Source of the DNA: Anaerolinea sp.
GTDB taxonomy: Bacteria; Chloroflexota; Anaerolineae; Promineifilales; Promineifilaceae
Assembly (NCBI GenBank): GCA_014879875.1
Contig: JACSRF010000334.1
Span: 1 to 48,786 of the forward strand
Direction: 5' to 3'
Length of the DNA stretch: 48,786 bases
The position numbers and the translations under genes are program-made. Below the pieces are notes generated by a model. The model did no database searches and was not told the DNA's origin. It saw nothing but the letters and a program-made list of their open reading frames with translations. Shown piece by piece: positions 26,127 to 34,974 of this stretch (the first letter of the stretch is position 1; the number at the start of each line of letters is the position of its first letter).

Positions 26127-27056
26127 ATGACAGAATTACATGCGGTGACGGGGGCATTTGGGTATTCGGGGAAGTATATCACACAGCGGTTGTTGGATGC
26201 CGGGCATGAGGCGCTGACGCTGACGAACTCGGCGCAGCGGGCAAACCCGTTTGGCGGCCGGGTGCGGGCTTACCCGTTCCAATTTGATGATTGGCCGCAG
26301 ATGGCGGAGACGCTGCGCGGCGTTAAGGTTTTGTATAACACGTATTGGGTGCGCTTTAATCATGCGATGTTTCAGCATGAAACGGCCGTGACCAACACCC
26401 TCGCCCTCTTCAAAGCCGCCCAGGCAGCGGGGGTGGAGCGCATTGTCCATGTCAGCATCACCAATCCATCGCTGGACTCGCCGCTGGAATATTTCAGCGG
26501 CAAAGCGCAGTTAGAGCAGGCGTTGATCGCTTCCGGCCTCTCTTACGCCATTTTGCGCCCGACTGTCCTCTTTGGCAAAGAAGATATTTTGGTCAACAAC
26601 ATCGCCTGGATGCTGCGCAAGTTCCCGATTTTGGGCATTTTTGGCGATGGGCAGTATAAAGTGCAGCCGATTTACGTGGATGACCTGGCGCAGTTGGCCG
26701 TGGCGCAAGGCGCCAGCCGCGAGAACGGCATTATCAATGCTATTGGCCCGGAAACCTTTACTTATAAGGAGATGGTGGCGGTGATTGGGGAGATCATTGG
26801 CAAGAGACGGCCGCTTCTCTCCCTGCCCCCGGCGCTTGGCTATGCGGCCGGTTGGGTGGTCGGCCGTTTGGTGAATGACGTGCTCATCACCCGTGAAGAG
26901 ATTGACGGCTTAATGGCCGGACTCCTGTGTGTGGAGACGCCGCCCACCGGCAGCACGCCCCTCACCCATTGGGCGCGCAGCCATGCGCTGACCCTGGGGC
27001 GACAGTACAGCAGTGAACTCAGCCGCCGCCGTGACCGGACGGCCGCTTACCGGTAA
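26127..27056 (+). CDS. NAD(P)-binding epimerase/NmrA-like oxidoreductase
   Basis: The protein (309 residues from ATG 26127) is an atypical short-chain dehydrogenase of the NmrA/NDUFA9 kind. The dinucleotide loop TGAFGYSGKYI is at the N-terminus and HVSITNPSLDSPLEYFSGKAQLE follows mid-protein. ILRPTVLFGKEDILVNN is the family core. GAGGAG at 26115-26120 fits ATG 26127 (or 26124). A TTG start at 26073, directly after the antiporter stop, would run through the hairpin and is less likely. It is probably in one operon with the antiporter. The substrate is unknown. Confidence 0.83.
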   Translation: MTELHAVTGAFGYSGKYITQRLLDAGHEALTLTNSAQRANPFGGRVRAYPFQFDDWPQMAETLRGVKVLYNTYWVRFNHAMFQHETAVTNTLALFKAAQAAGVERIVHVSITNPSLDSPLEYFSGKAQLEQALIASGLSYAILRPTVLFGKEDILVNNIAWMLRKFPILGIFGDGQYKVQPIYVDDLAQLAVAQGASRENGIINAIGPETFTYKEMVAVIGEIIGKRRPLLSLPPALGYAAGWVVGRLVNDVLITREEIDGLMAGLLCVETPPTGSTPLTHWARSHALTLGRQYSSELSRRRDRTAAYR

Positions 27057-27081
27057 CATTCAACGTAATCATTCACTCCCG

Positions 27082-27153
27082 CCCCCTGAGCGTTCGACTG
27101 AGCTCACGCCGAAGCCTTGTCGAAGGGGGATCGGTTGCGATAGGCTCAACCGA
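27082..27153. repeat. Dispersed intergenic palindromes (REP-like)
   Basis: CCCCC plus TTCGAC (27082-27098) mirror GTCGAA plus GGGGG (27119-27129). A second stem, TCGGTTG (27131-27137) with CAACCGA (27147-27153), follows. The CCCTGAGC...GTCGAAGGG wording resembles common dispersed intergenic repeats of several phyla. Confidence 0.6.
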
Positions 27154-27243
27154 CAGGGAGGTGAACAGTTACGCCAAAACGTGGTTCTGAACATCTATAG
27201 CTGCCGATTCCCACTACGAATGCCGCGCTACGCCACATTTCGC

Positions 27244-27249
27244 TATAAT
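27244..27249 (+). promoter_or_regulatory. -10 box for a possibly leaderless GT-C gene
   Basis: TATAAT lies eight bases before ATG 27258. The short gap lacks a ribosome site, so the mRNA may be leaderless. It shares the context CGCTATAATC with the box at 10438. Confidence 0.45.
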
Positions 27250-27257
27250 CTGGCAGC

Positions 27258-29240
27258 ATGAGACAGCGACAATGGGCACAACGGCCGTTTCCCTCCTTTT
27301 TTCTACTTGCATTATGGTGTACGGCCGTTACCCTCATCCTCTACGGCGCATCCCTCACCCTCCCCTTCTTCTTCGACGATCTGGTGCAGCTTCCTTACGC
27401 GCAGGCGCACAGCTATGCCGAACTGTGGACGCGGGCACAGCTTGCTTACTATCGGCCGCTCAACTTCCACCTGTGGAAGCTGTTCTACGACATCTTTGAC
27501 GCCCATAACCGGCTTGTCAATCATGGGCTGAACCTGCTGCTGCACGCCGCCAACGGCTGGCTGGTGGGTTGGTTAGCCTGGAAACTGTGGTCGGGCAGGC
27601 AGCCGGCGCGTCATCTGCGCCCCTTTCTTAGCGCCACGCTGTTCCTCTTTTTCCCGTTCAGCTACCAGGGCGTGCCCTGGGTGGGGGCGCTCAACCACGT
27701 ACTGGCGATCTTCCTGATACTGCTCAGCCTGGCGAGTTATGTGCTGTGGCGGCAAAACGGCCGTCGCCGCTGGCTGCTCACCGGTTTACTGATGGCCTTG
27801 TTAGCCCCCTTCGCCCACGAAAATGGCATCCTGACAGGGCCGCTCCTTGCCCTCATCCTCTGCACCGGGGGAGATTGGCGAAGCCGCCAGGGTGAAACGC
27901 CACCAACAGAAGCCGCGCCCAAACCCTTTGCCTCCTTCGCGCCTTTGCGTTTCCCTCTCCTCTGGACGCTGCCAGGGCTGGCGTGGCTGGTCATCTGGCG
28001 GCTGGTTCCACAGGCGGAAAGCGCCGGGCTGTTTTGGAATGGGTGGGAAGGTATCTGGCAGAGCAGCGTTTATTTCAGCCAGGGGGTGGCTTACCCGCTG
28101 GCGTGGGCGGGGAAATGGGTACAGGCGCGGTTGGCCGTCAGCGACATGACGGCCGTTTCCCTTCTCACCTCCCTCGCCCTTCTCATTACCCTGCCGCTGC
28201 AAAGCCGTAATCGCCGCGCCGCGCTGCCCTGGGCCTGGATTGTCCTCACCCTGCTGCCGGCCATTCTCTTTTTACGTTTCGACTACGTGATCAACGGGCC
28301 GCGCCTGCTGCTGCTCGCCAGCGTGGGCATCGCCTGGTTGTGGGCAGATGTGTTTGTGACCATCGCGCAAAAACGGTGGTGGCGGCAGGTATTGGCGGTC
28401 CTCTTGGTGGCCGCGTTGTTGTGGCAAAACGGCCGTTTCATCCACACGCAAATGCAATATCATCGCATCTTGGGCCGGGCCTTCGACGAAGCCATTGCCG
28501 TCACCACAGCCGCCAACGCGAGTGGGGAAACGGCCGTCCTGCTCAATTTTCCCTCCTGGCTGGCCCCCACCGCAACCTACGCCATCGGCCATGAAGGCGT
28601 GTTGTTCTGGCCCGACTACGTGCCGCACCGCGAACTGACCACCGTCCACACCGGCCAGCCCGCCGACCTGGTTTTTGCCCGCGTAGACGCCATTCGCCCA
28701 CAAATGCCTTATTTTTACGGCGTCACCGGCAGCACGCCAGATTGGCAGGCTCTGCGCGGGCAGCCAACGGCCGTCTTCGTCACCACTTACACAGAAACGG
28801 CCGTCACTCTCCACCCCGCCGGACAACTCGGCCACCCCGCATCTCCCGGCGCCCCCCTCGCCACCTTCATCCACAACGACCAACCCGCCCTCATCCTCCT
28901 CAGCGCCACTCACGCCCCACGCCCCACGCCCGACCTCGTCCTCACCTGGCAGTTGACCGCCCCGCTGCCCACGCACACCGTCTTCATTCACCTGCTCGAC
29001 GCCAACGGGCAGCTAATCGCCCAGGCCGACGGCGATCCGCTGGCGGGCAGCTATCCATTTGCCATCTGGCAGCCGGGCGAGGTCGTGTTGGACGCGCGTC
29101 GGGCAACGGCCGTTGGCGCGGTGCAAGTGTTGGTAGGGGTATATGATTGGACGACGGGGGAGCGATTGACGGCCGTTGTACCGGGGACGGCCGTTCATTT
29201 TGCTGACAATGCTGTGCCGATTGCGCTGACAAAAGAATGA
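27258..29240 (+). CDS. GT-C-type membrane glycosyltransferase-like protein, paralog 1
   Basis: The 660-residue protein has about 11 membrane helices and a C-terminal soluble domain (about 490-655). After the first helix, LPFFFDDLVQLPYAQAHS supplies an acidic pair in the first outer loop, the place where GT-C enzymes (PMT/ArnT-like) keep their catalytic or metal acid. RPLNFHLWKLFY, FPFSYQGVPWV and APFAHENG are shared with the two paralogs to the right. The C-terminal domain has VFIHLLDANGQLIAQADGDP, also shared. It would use a polyprenyl-phosphate sugar at the membrane's outer face (inference). It converges on the 29304 gene. Confidence 0.75.
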   Translation: MRQRQWAQRPFPSFFLLALWCTAVTLILYGASLTLPFFFDDLVQLPYAQAHSYAELWTRAQLAYYRPLNFHLWKLFYDIFDAHNRLVNHGLNLLLHAANGWLVGWLAWKLWSGRQPARHLRPFLSATLFLFFPFSYQGVPWVGALNHVLAIFLILLSLASYVLWRQNGRRRWLLTGLLMALLAPFAHENGILTGPLLALILCTGGDWRSRQGETPPTEAAPKPFASFAPLRFPLLWTLPGLAWLVIWRLVPQAESAGLFWNGWEGIWQSSVYFSQGVAYPLAWAGKWVQARLAVSDMTAVSLLTSLALLITLPLQSRNRRAALPWAWIVLTLLPAILFLRFDYVINGPRLLLLASVGIAWLWADVFVTIAQKRWWRQVLAVLLVAALLWQNGRFIHTQMQYHRILGRAFDEAIAVTTAANASGETAVLLNFPSWLAPTATYAIGHEGVLFWPDYVPHRELTTVHTGQPADLVFARVDAIRPQMPYFYGVTGSTPDWQALRGQPTAVFVTTYTETAVTLHPAGQLGHPASPGAPLATFIHNDQPALILLSATHAPRPTPDLVLTWQLTAPLPTHTVFIHLLDANGQLIAQADGDPLAGSYPFAIWQPGEVVLDARRATAVGAVQVLVGVYDWTTGERLTAVVPGTAVHFADNAVPIALTKE

Positions 29241-29303
29241 CCGCTGGTTCCAACCGACCAACATCCCGCCGCTGATTTTGCCCCGGCCTGGTCGTGTGAC
29301 AGT

Positions 29304-31334
29304 TCACCGACGACCGATTACCGGCACAGTCACGGCGGCATCCGCCCAGGCAGCCCCATCAGCAGCAGCGGCCGTTACCCGTTCCCCCGTCACCCGATTG
29401 TACAACCCCACCTGTAGCGCCACTGCCCCCTCAGCCGCTATAACCACTCGTTGGTCTTGCAGCATCGTCCCGGCCGGCCACGCGGAAAACGGGTACGTCC
29501 CTGCGAGGGGGTCGCCGTCGGCCTGGGCAAGCAGCTGCCCGTCCCCATCTAAAACGTGGACAAAGACGGTAATATCGGGCGGGGGCGGGCCGACCAACTG
29601 CCAGGTCAGGTCTACTTGCAGCCCTTGTGCTGTAAACACGGCCGTTCCCGCCAGCAGCCGCAGCCCCTCGGCAAACGTCGCCAACACGCCCGACGCAGCC
29701 GCCGCGACGCCCAGGCGACCAGCGGGCTGTACCTGAATGGCGTCGGTGAAGTAGACGGTGTGGAAAACGGCTGTTGACTGCTCCACGCCCCACGCGGCCC
29801 CATCGCCCAACGGCCCGGTGTAATAAGGCGGCTGCTGACGAATGGCATCCACGCGCGCGGCCCTCACATCCACCCACTGCCCGCTGTGCGCCCACACCAT
29901 CGCCGGCAGCAGTTCTGGCCCCAGCACCAGGATGTCCCCCTCCTGCCCCAGCGCATAGGTCGCGCGCTGCGGGGCAATCCAGGCGGGGAAGTTGATAAAC
30001 ACGGCCGTTTCCCCCCGTTCATGCGCCGCCACGGCCGCCGTCACCCCGCTGCGAATGGCGCTGCCACCAATGGCATACAACGCCAACTGCGCCTGCGCAA
30101 ACCACACATTTTGCAGCAGCAGCGCCGCCAGCAGCAGCCCGGCCAATGCCCGCCGCCAATGCCCACCCGCCGCCAACGCCCACAGCGCGTCGCTCCACAG
30201 CCAGGCCAGCCCCACGCTCGCCAACATCAACATGCGCGGCGCGGCGCTGACGTGCAGCCAGGGCAAAAACAATATGGCCAGGGAGACGGAAACGGCCGTC
30301 CACAACCACGGCAGCCATGACCGGCGCGACCAACCGGCGCGCCGCTGCCCCCAAACCAGCAGCGCCAGCGCCGGCAGCGCCAGCAGCGCCGTCACCCAAA
30401 AGCCATCCAGGGCAAACCGGTCACGCAGCCAGCCGCTCGCCCAGGTGATGGGGTATGCGCCGCCCTGCACAAAATAAAGTGCATTGCGCCCCATCGTCGG
30501 CCACGCATTGAGCGCCAGGCTGCCCGCGCCATCGGCTGCCGGGACCTGCCGCCACAACAGCAGCCAACACACCAATGGCGCACTCCATAACCCCGCCCGC
30601 GCCAATCGCCGCCACGACGGCCGTGCGCCATCCCCCTGTGCCCATTCCACCAACACCAGCAGCGGCGCCACCAACACCCCATTTTCATGGGCAAAGGGGG
30701 CCAGCAGCACGCACAACAAACTTGCTCCGCCCCACAGCCATGCCCGGCGCGACCCGGTTGGCGTGACTGGGTAAAACGCCTGCCAATACCCGACAATGGC
30801 GAGCAAAATGAGGGCTAAAAATTGGGGGTGCATGACGGCCGCCACCCAGGCCACCCCTTCGTAGCTGAAGGGAAACAGCAAAAAGAGCGTGCCCGCCACA
30901 AAGCCACGCGGCCACTGGTAAGCAGCCCCGGTTGCCCACAGCCGCGCCGTCAGCCAGGCCACCAGCACGCCATTGAACCAGTGCAGCAGCAAATTGACCA
31001 GATGGAAAACGGCCGTGTCATATCCCACCACAAAATAGAGCAGTTTCCACAGAGTGAAAGCCAGCGGGCGAAAGAAAAACAACCCTTCCGCCGTGCGCCA
31101 CAATGCGCCCAGGCTGTGCGCATCGAGAAAGGGCAGCTGAAAGAAGTCGTCGGAGAAGAAGGGGAAGGTGAGTGTACGGCCGTAGACGCCAAACGTCAGC
31201 AGCGCCGCCCAAAGGATGAGGAGGGTGAACGGTAAGCGGTTAGCGGTTAGCGGTAATCGGTAATCCGTAATCGGTAATCGGTAATCCGTAATCGGTAATC
31301 GGTAAACGGTAATCGGTAATCCGTGTTCTGTCAT
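29304..31334 (-). CDS. GT-C-type membrane glycosyltransferase-like protein, paralog 2
   Basis: The protein is 676 residues from ATG 31334; a GTG at 31367 is an alternative. It has about 11 membrane helices, the outer-loop acidic pair in FPFFSDDFFQLPFLDAHS, and the shared blocks RPLAFTLWKLLYF, FPFSYEGVAWVAA and APFAHENGVL. The C-terminal domain carries VFVHVLDGDGQLLAQADGDP. The N-terminal 30 or so residues (YRLPITD repeated, then degenerate) are translated from a heptamer DNA array and are absent from paralog 1, so they are probably an accidental extension. It is downstream of paralog 3 in a leftward cluster. Confidence 0.74.
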   Translation of the reverse strand: MTEHGLPITVYRLPITDYRLPITDYRLPLTANRLPFTLLILWAALLTFGVYGRTLTFPFFSDDFFQLPFLDAHSLGALWRTAEGLFFFRPLAFTLWKLLYFVVGYDTAVFHLVNLLLHWFNGVLVAWLTARLWATGAAYQWPRGFVAGTLFLLFPFSYEGVAWVAAVMHPQFLALILLAIVGYWQAFYPVTPTGSRRAWLWGGASLLCVLLAPFAHENGVLVAPLLVLVEWAQGDGARPSWRRLARAGLWSAPLVCWLLLWRQVPAADGAGSLALNAWPTMGRNALYFVQGGAYPITWASGWLRDRFALDGFWVTALLALPALALLVWGQRRAGWSRRSWLPWLWTAVSVSLAILFLPWLHVSAAPRMLMLASVGLAWLWSDALWALAAGGHWRRALAGLLLAALLLQNVWFAQAQLALYAIGGSAIRSGVTAAVAAHERGETAVFINFPAWIAPQRATYALGQEGDILVLGPELLPAMVWAHSGQWVDVRAARVDAIRQQPPYYTGPLGDGAAWGVEQSTAVFHTVYFTDAIQVQPAGRLGVAAAASGVLATFAEGLRLLAGTAVFTAQGLQVDLTWQLVGPPPPDITVFVHVLDGDGQLLAQADGDPLAGTYPFSAWPAGTMLQDQRVVIAAEGAVALQVGLYNRVTGERVTAAAADGAAWADAAVTVPVIGRR
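31224..31328. repeat. Heptamer array, left arm (15 units)
   Basis: Fifteen tandem heptamers, mostly GGTAATC with CGTAATC, GGTTAGC, GGTAAGC, GGTAAAC and GGTGAAC variants. The units are the complement of those in the right arm at 31362-31529. The arm lies inside the start of the 29304 gene and encodes a seven-residue repeat. Confidence 0.9.
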
Positions 31335-31361
31335 TCGTATTCCGTAGTGGGGTGGCTGTTT

Positions 31362-31529
31362 GTTCACTGTTCACCGATTACTGTTCACCGATTACTGTTC
31401 ACCGATTACTGTTCACCGATTACTGTTCACTGTTCACCGATTACTGTTCACTGTTCACCGATTACTGTTCACTGTTCACCGATTACCGATTACTGTTCAC
31501 CGATTACCGATTACTGTTCACTGATTACC
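31362..31529. repeat. Heptamer array, right arm (24 units)
   Basis: Twenty-four tandem heptamers built from GTTCACC, GTTCACT, GATTACT and GATTACC in an irregular order. It fills nearly all of the 31368-31510 gap and encodes the last residues (VISEQ) of the 31511 gene. With the left arm it forms a large inverted pair around about 33 bp. Confidence 0.92.
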
Positions 31530-33553
31530 AACAACACCACGGCGTCATCCGCCAGCGGCGCGCCAGCGGCGTCCACAGCAGGTAGGCGCGCGCCGAGGGC
31601 CGGGTCATAAACGCCAACGGCCACGCGGTAGGGCGGGGGCGGGGCGTCTGGCGGCAGGGTCAGCGCGCGCTGGTCGTGCAGCGTTTGCCCCGTTTCCCAC
31701 AGCCAGAATGGCGACAACCCTAACAGTGGATAGCCATCAGCCTGGGTGAGCAGCTGCCCGTCCGCGCCGTACAGATGCACAAACACAGTCAGGTCATGCT
31801 CCGGCTTGCGCGCTATTTGCCAGTTTAGGGTGATGGTAATGGCGTCGCCATCCACCGCGCTGGCGGCTAAGGAGACGGTAAGCTGGTCGGCAAAAATGGC
31901 GGCGGGTTTCACTGGCGAGAGTCCCGTCAACCGCCCCGCATACACCAGATTCACCTCTGTCGCCTCCCACTGCGTCAGGTACACATCTCCACTTGCGGCC
32001 AGGTGGCGGCGCAGCCCATCATAATCCACCGCCTCGCCCAACATGCCGTAATAATAGGGCTGCTCCTGGCGCACGTTGGTAAACTGAATTTCGCGCACCG
32101 CCTGCGCCTGTTCGTTGTGCGCGGCGATGAGCGCCTCCATGCCAATGTAAAAGGGCAAAATAGCCGCGCCATGATGCCCCATCGCGTAAATGTCTGCTTT
32201 CGGCGTGATCCACGACGGGAAATTGACGACGAGCATCTGTTCATCTGGCGCTGTGTGCAGGGCAGCGGCGTTAAGCTGCTTAATCGGCCGTTCCGCCAGC
32301 CGGTAATGCCACACGCGGTCGCGCACAAACCAGGCGTTGGCGGCCAGCACGGCCAGCACAAACAAGGTGGCGACAGCCGGCTGCCAGAGAGCGGAAATGG
32401 ATACGCGCCAATTTTTATGCGCCACAAGCGTGAAAGCGGCAACGGCCGTACCCCACAACCAGGCAATGCCTACCCCCGGCGGATACAGCAGGCGTGGCCC
32501 GTTGACGACGTAATCAAAATTGACAAAGACGAGTGCGGGCATGTTCAGCAGCGCAAACCAGCCACCGCCGAGCAGCAGCGCCGCCCACTGCTGTTTTTTG
32601 AGCAAGTACCCCACCAGCAAAATCAGCGCCGGCAGGCAAACGGCCCAAATTGCGGCCACGTCGTTCAGGTCAAAGCGGGCCATGAGCGGCCGCGCCAGCG
32701 GCGCAATCGGGTACATCAGCCCTTGCAAAAAGTATGTGCTGATCAAAAAGATGCGGTTCAGCGTGGGCAGGCCAAAGCCATACGCCTGCTTGGGGATGGT
32801 CATCCAGCGCAGCACGTAGAGGCTGTTCACCAGCAGCGCAAACAGCACGCCGCCCAGCCACGGGTATGGCTGCCGCTTTTGCTGCCACCAGATGACCTCC
32901 AGCGTCAACAAAATGCCACCAGACATGACCCCATATTCAATTTGAAAGGGGGCCAGGAAGCAGAGGAAGAGGGCCAGGACGAGCAGTCTGTTGCAGTGAC
33001 GTTGGCGGGATTGGTAGTAAACGGCCGTCATCCCCAACAGCAACAAATTCTCCAACGGGTAAAAGAAATTGTTGATCCACGGGATGGCCTGGTATGCAAA
33101 GGGCAGCGCCGCAAACAACAACGCCGCCACGCCCCCGCTCAGATAGCGCGCCCGCCCCCGATCCAGCCAGGAGGCGATCACGCCGGTCAAGGCGATGTTC
33201 AAGGCATTAAAGGCGATATTGTGCAAGCGCAGCCACGGGATGTCATGCTGCCCCAGCAGCAAATACCAGACTTTGATGATCGCTTTGCCCAGAGGGCGGT
33301 AGGCGGGGTCGCCTGCGGCCGTCAGGAAAGAGTCCAGCGGGCTGCGCGAGGCCAGCCAGAGGATGTGCGTCGAATCTTCCTGCAAAAAAGGCAGTCCCAG
33401 GGAAGCGGCATACAGGTAATAACTGAGCCAGACGGCCAGGATCACCCCGGCATAAAGCGGCCAACGGGATGCGGGCGGCGCGGCAGCCCCAGCCCGCAAC
33501 ACAGGGCGGCGCAGCAAACGCCCTATCCAAACCCTACGCAATCCGGTAACCAT
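31511..33553 (-). CDS. GT-C-type membrane glycosyltransferase-like protein, paralog 3
   Basis: The 680-residue protein has about 11 membrane helices after a short Arg-rich cytoplasmic start. The outer-loop acid pair is in LPFLQEDSTHILWLASRS, so Glu-Asp replaces Asp-Asp. AYRPLGKAIIKVWYLLL, LPFAYQAIPWINNFFYPLEN and APFQIEYGVM correspond to blocks in the other two copies. The C-terminal domain has VFVHLYGADGQLLTQADGYP. It is the most diverged of the three. It begins 3 bp after the GT2 gene's stop codon, so the two form an operon in which the GT2 could make the lipid-linked sugar donor (inference). Its stop lies in the heptamer array. Confidence 0.74.
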   Translation of the reverse strand: MVTGLRRVWIGRLLRRPVLRAGAAAPPASRWPLYAGVILAVWLSYYLYAASLGLPFLQEDSTHILWLASRSPLDSFLTAAGDPAYRPLGKAIIKVWYLLLGQHDIPWLRLHNIAFNALNIALTGVIASWLDRGRARYLSGGVAALLFAALPFAYQAIPWINNFFYPLENLLLLGMTAVYYQSRQRHCNRLLVLALFLCFLAPFQIEYGVMSGGILLTLEVIWWQQKRQPYPWLGGVLFALLVNSLYVLRWMTIPKQAYGFGLPTLNRIFLISTYFLQGLMYPIAPLARPLMARFDLNDVAAIWAVCLPALILLVGYLLKKQQWAALLLGGGWFALLNMPALVFVNFDYVVNGPRLLYPPGVGIAWLWGTAVAAFTLVAHKNWRVSISALWQPAVATLFVLAVLAANAWFVRDRVWHYRLAERPIKQLNAAALHTAPDEQMLVVNFPSWITPKADIYAMGHHGAAILPFYIGMEALIAAHNEQAQAVREIQFTNVRQEQPYYYGMLGEAVDYDGLRRHLAASGDVYLTQWEATEVNLVYAGRLTGLSPVKPAAIFADQLTVSLAASAVDGDAITITLNWQIARKPEHDLTVFVHLYGADGQLLTQADGYPLLGLSPFWLWETGQTLHDQRALTLPPDAPPPPYRVAVGVYDPALGARLPAVDAAGAPLADDAVVLLVISEQ

Positions 33554-33556
33554 ACG

Positions 33557-34378
33557 TCAGGTCGTCTCGCGGAAAATGTCTGGCTGGTGGTGGCGGCTGA
33601 CAATTTCACTGAGCCGCTTGGTGAACTGCGGCGCGCGGCGGATGCCCCATTTATGCAGCAGAAAGCGTTGCAGCACGCCCAGCGTCGCCAACCCATAAGT
33701 CACACTGCGCCGAAAATTCACCGACGACGCCTCGTCAAAGTAGCGGGTGGGCACGCCAATCTCGCCCAGGCGAAAACCAAAGGCCACAGCCTGGGCAATG
33801 ACTTCTGTATCAAACACAAAGTCATCCGAGTTGAGCAAAAACGGGATCGTTTCCAACACCTCGCGGCGATAGGCGCGGAAACCGGTATGCGCTTCCGACA
33901 ACGTCAGGCCAAAGACCAGGTTTTCGCAAATGGTGAGAAAGCGATTGGCAATAATTTTGTACACGGGCATCCCGCCGGTGCGCACCTGGCCGCCCAAAAA
34001 GCGTGACCCCATCATCATGTCCACCTCCCCTCGCTGCAAAGGCGCGATCAGGTCGGGGACCAGGGTCGAATCATATTGGTAATCGGGATGGAGCATGACA
34101 ACGATGTCCGCGCCATCTTTGAGCGCCTCAATGTAACAGGTCTTCTGATTGCCCCCGTAGCCTTTGTTTTGCATATGGACGACGGTTTTTATCCCCAATT
34201 TTTGGGCAATTGTGACGGTTTCATCCTGGCTGACGTCATCCACTAAAATGATCTGGTCAACGATGTCGCGGGGCAAATCCTGATAGGTGCGTTCCAATGT
34301 TTGCGCCGCGTTGTATGCGGGCATAATGACAATCACTTTCTGTTTATCTGCTTGTGGTTGCTCTTCCGGTTGCTGCAT
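33557..34378 (-). CDS. DPM1-like family 2 glycosyltransferase (polyprenyl-phosphate hexose synthase type)
   Basis: The 273-residue soluble GT2 has VIVIMPAYNAAQTLERTYQDL, ILVDDVSQDET, NKGYGGNQKTCYIEAL and the metal-binding VMLHPDYQYD, then MGSRFLGGQ and EAHTGFRAYRRE, all typical of dolichol/undecaprenol-phosphate mannose or glucose synthases. No membrane helices follow, so it is the short form. GAGG lies just before the ATG at 34378. Directly downstream is a GT-C membrane protein, the class that uses such lipid-linked sugars. Confidence 0.87.
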   Translation of the reverse strand: MQQPEEQPQADKQKVIVIMPAYNAAQTLERTYQDLPRDIVDQIILVDDVSQDETVTIAQKLGIKTVVHMQNKGYGGNQKTCYIEALKDGADIVVMLHPDYQYDSTLVPDLIAPLQRGEVDMMMGSRFLGGQVRTGGMPVYKIIANRFLTICENLVFGLTLSEAHTGFRAYRREVLETIPFLLNSDDFVFDTEVIAQAVAFGFRLGEIGVPTRYFDEASSVNFRRSVTYGLATLGVLQRFLLHKWGIRRAPQFTKRLSEIVSRHHQPDIFRETT

Positions 34379-34549
34379 GGTTCCTCATTTATACTGTTCA
34401 GACATGACAGGTTTTACCAATCCAACTTGAAACTTTATGGGGCAAAAATCTGTCGCGTCTCCGTGACCCCGCGCGCCTGCTTTGCCCTTTGCGGCGGGCA
34501 GCGCCCTGTGCCACGTGGAGTATACTTTTGTTCCCGGTTTCGATCAAAG

Positions 34550-34576
34550 GTAGGGCAATTTGTCAAATTGCCCTAC
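34550..34576. repeat. Dispersed hairpin, copy 2
   Basis: GTAGGGCAATTTG, one base, then its exact complement. Together with the following ATGATGACTT it is an inverted copy of the element at 1478-1516. Confidence 0.85.
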
Positions 34577-34593
34577 ATGATGACTTTTTCCCG

Positions 34594-34599
34594 TATAAT
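34594..34599 (+). promoter_or_regulatory. Possible -10 box upstream of the small secreted protein
   Basis: TATAAT lies 18 bp after the dispersed hairpin and 57 bp before ATG 34657. No good -35 sequence is seen at the usual distance. Confidence 0.35.
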
Positions 34600-34656
34600 G
34601 TGGGCAGATTGGCGCGAAGTGTGGAAATATTGCCAATTGCGAGAAGGGCATTTTCT

Positions 34657-34944
34657 ATGGAAAGGATGAAACAAAAATACCTCTTAATACTGCTCACGTG
34701 CGCCCTTTGCTTGTTACTTGTGTCGGTCGTTACGGCCGTGCCCACCGCTCTCAATATCCCCTGGTGGAGCATAGACGGTGGCAGCGGCACAGCCAGCGGT
34801 GGTAGTTACACCCTTTCCGGCACAAGCGGGCAGGCAGAGGCAGGCACGCTGCAAGGTGGCGCTTACACGCTCGGCAGTGGCTTCTGGACAGGCGGAGCCA
34901 TTCCCCCAACCTACGATACTTTCTTGCCATTCATTCAACAATGA
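34657..34944 (+). CDS. Small secreted Gly/Ser-rich protein with Chloroflexota-type C-terminal tail
   Basis: The protein is 95 residues from ATG 34657 (GAGAAGG ahead); ATG 34666 is an alternative. A signal peptide (about 4-27) is followed by WWSIDGGSGTASGGSYTLSG, TSGQAEAGTLQGGAYTLGSG and FWTGG. It ends in YDTFLPFIQQ. I recall similar short modules with this SGQ-AG-L-GG-YTL-GFW pattern in many Chloroflexota secreted proteins, but I know no function. It lies between a leftward GT2 gene and the AlbA_2-type regulator. Confidence 0.7.
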   Translation: MERMKQKYLLILLTCALCLLLVSVVTAVPTALNIPWWSIDGGSGTASGGSYTLSGTSGQAEAGTLQGGAYTLGSGFWTGGAIPPTYDTFLPFIQQ

Positions 34945-34974
34945 AAATGGGATCATACGCGCGCCAACATTTGC

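Noticed and set aside
31224-31529. CRISPR array or iteron origin
   Set aside because: Units are 7 bp, contiguous and variable, with no unique spacers and no replication gene nearby.
32003-34006. 667-residue plus-strand frame
   Set aside because: It lies opposite two well-supported minus-strand genes (31511 and 33557), is rich in Gln, Arg and His, and has no recognisable domain.
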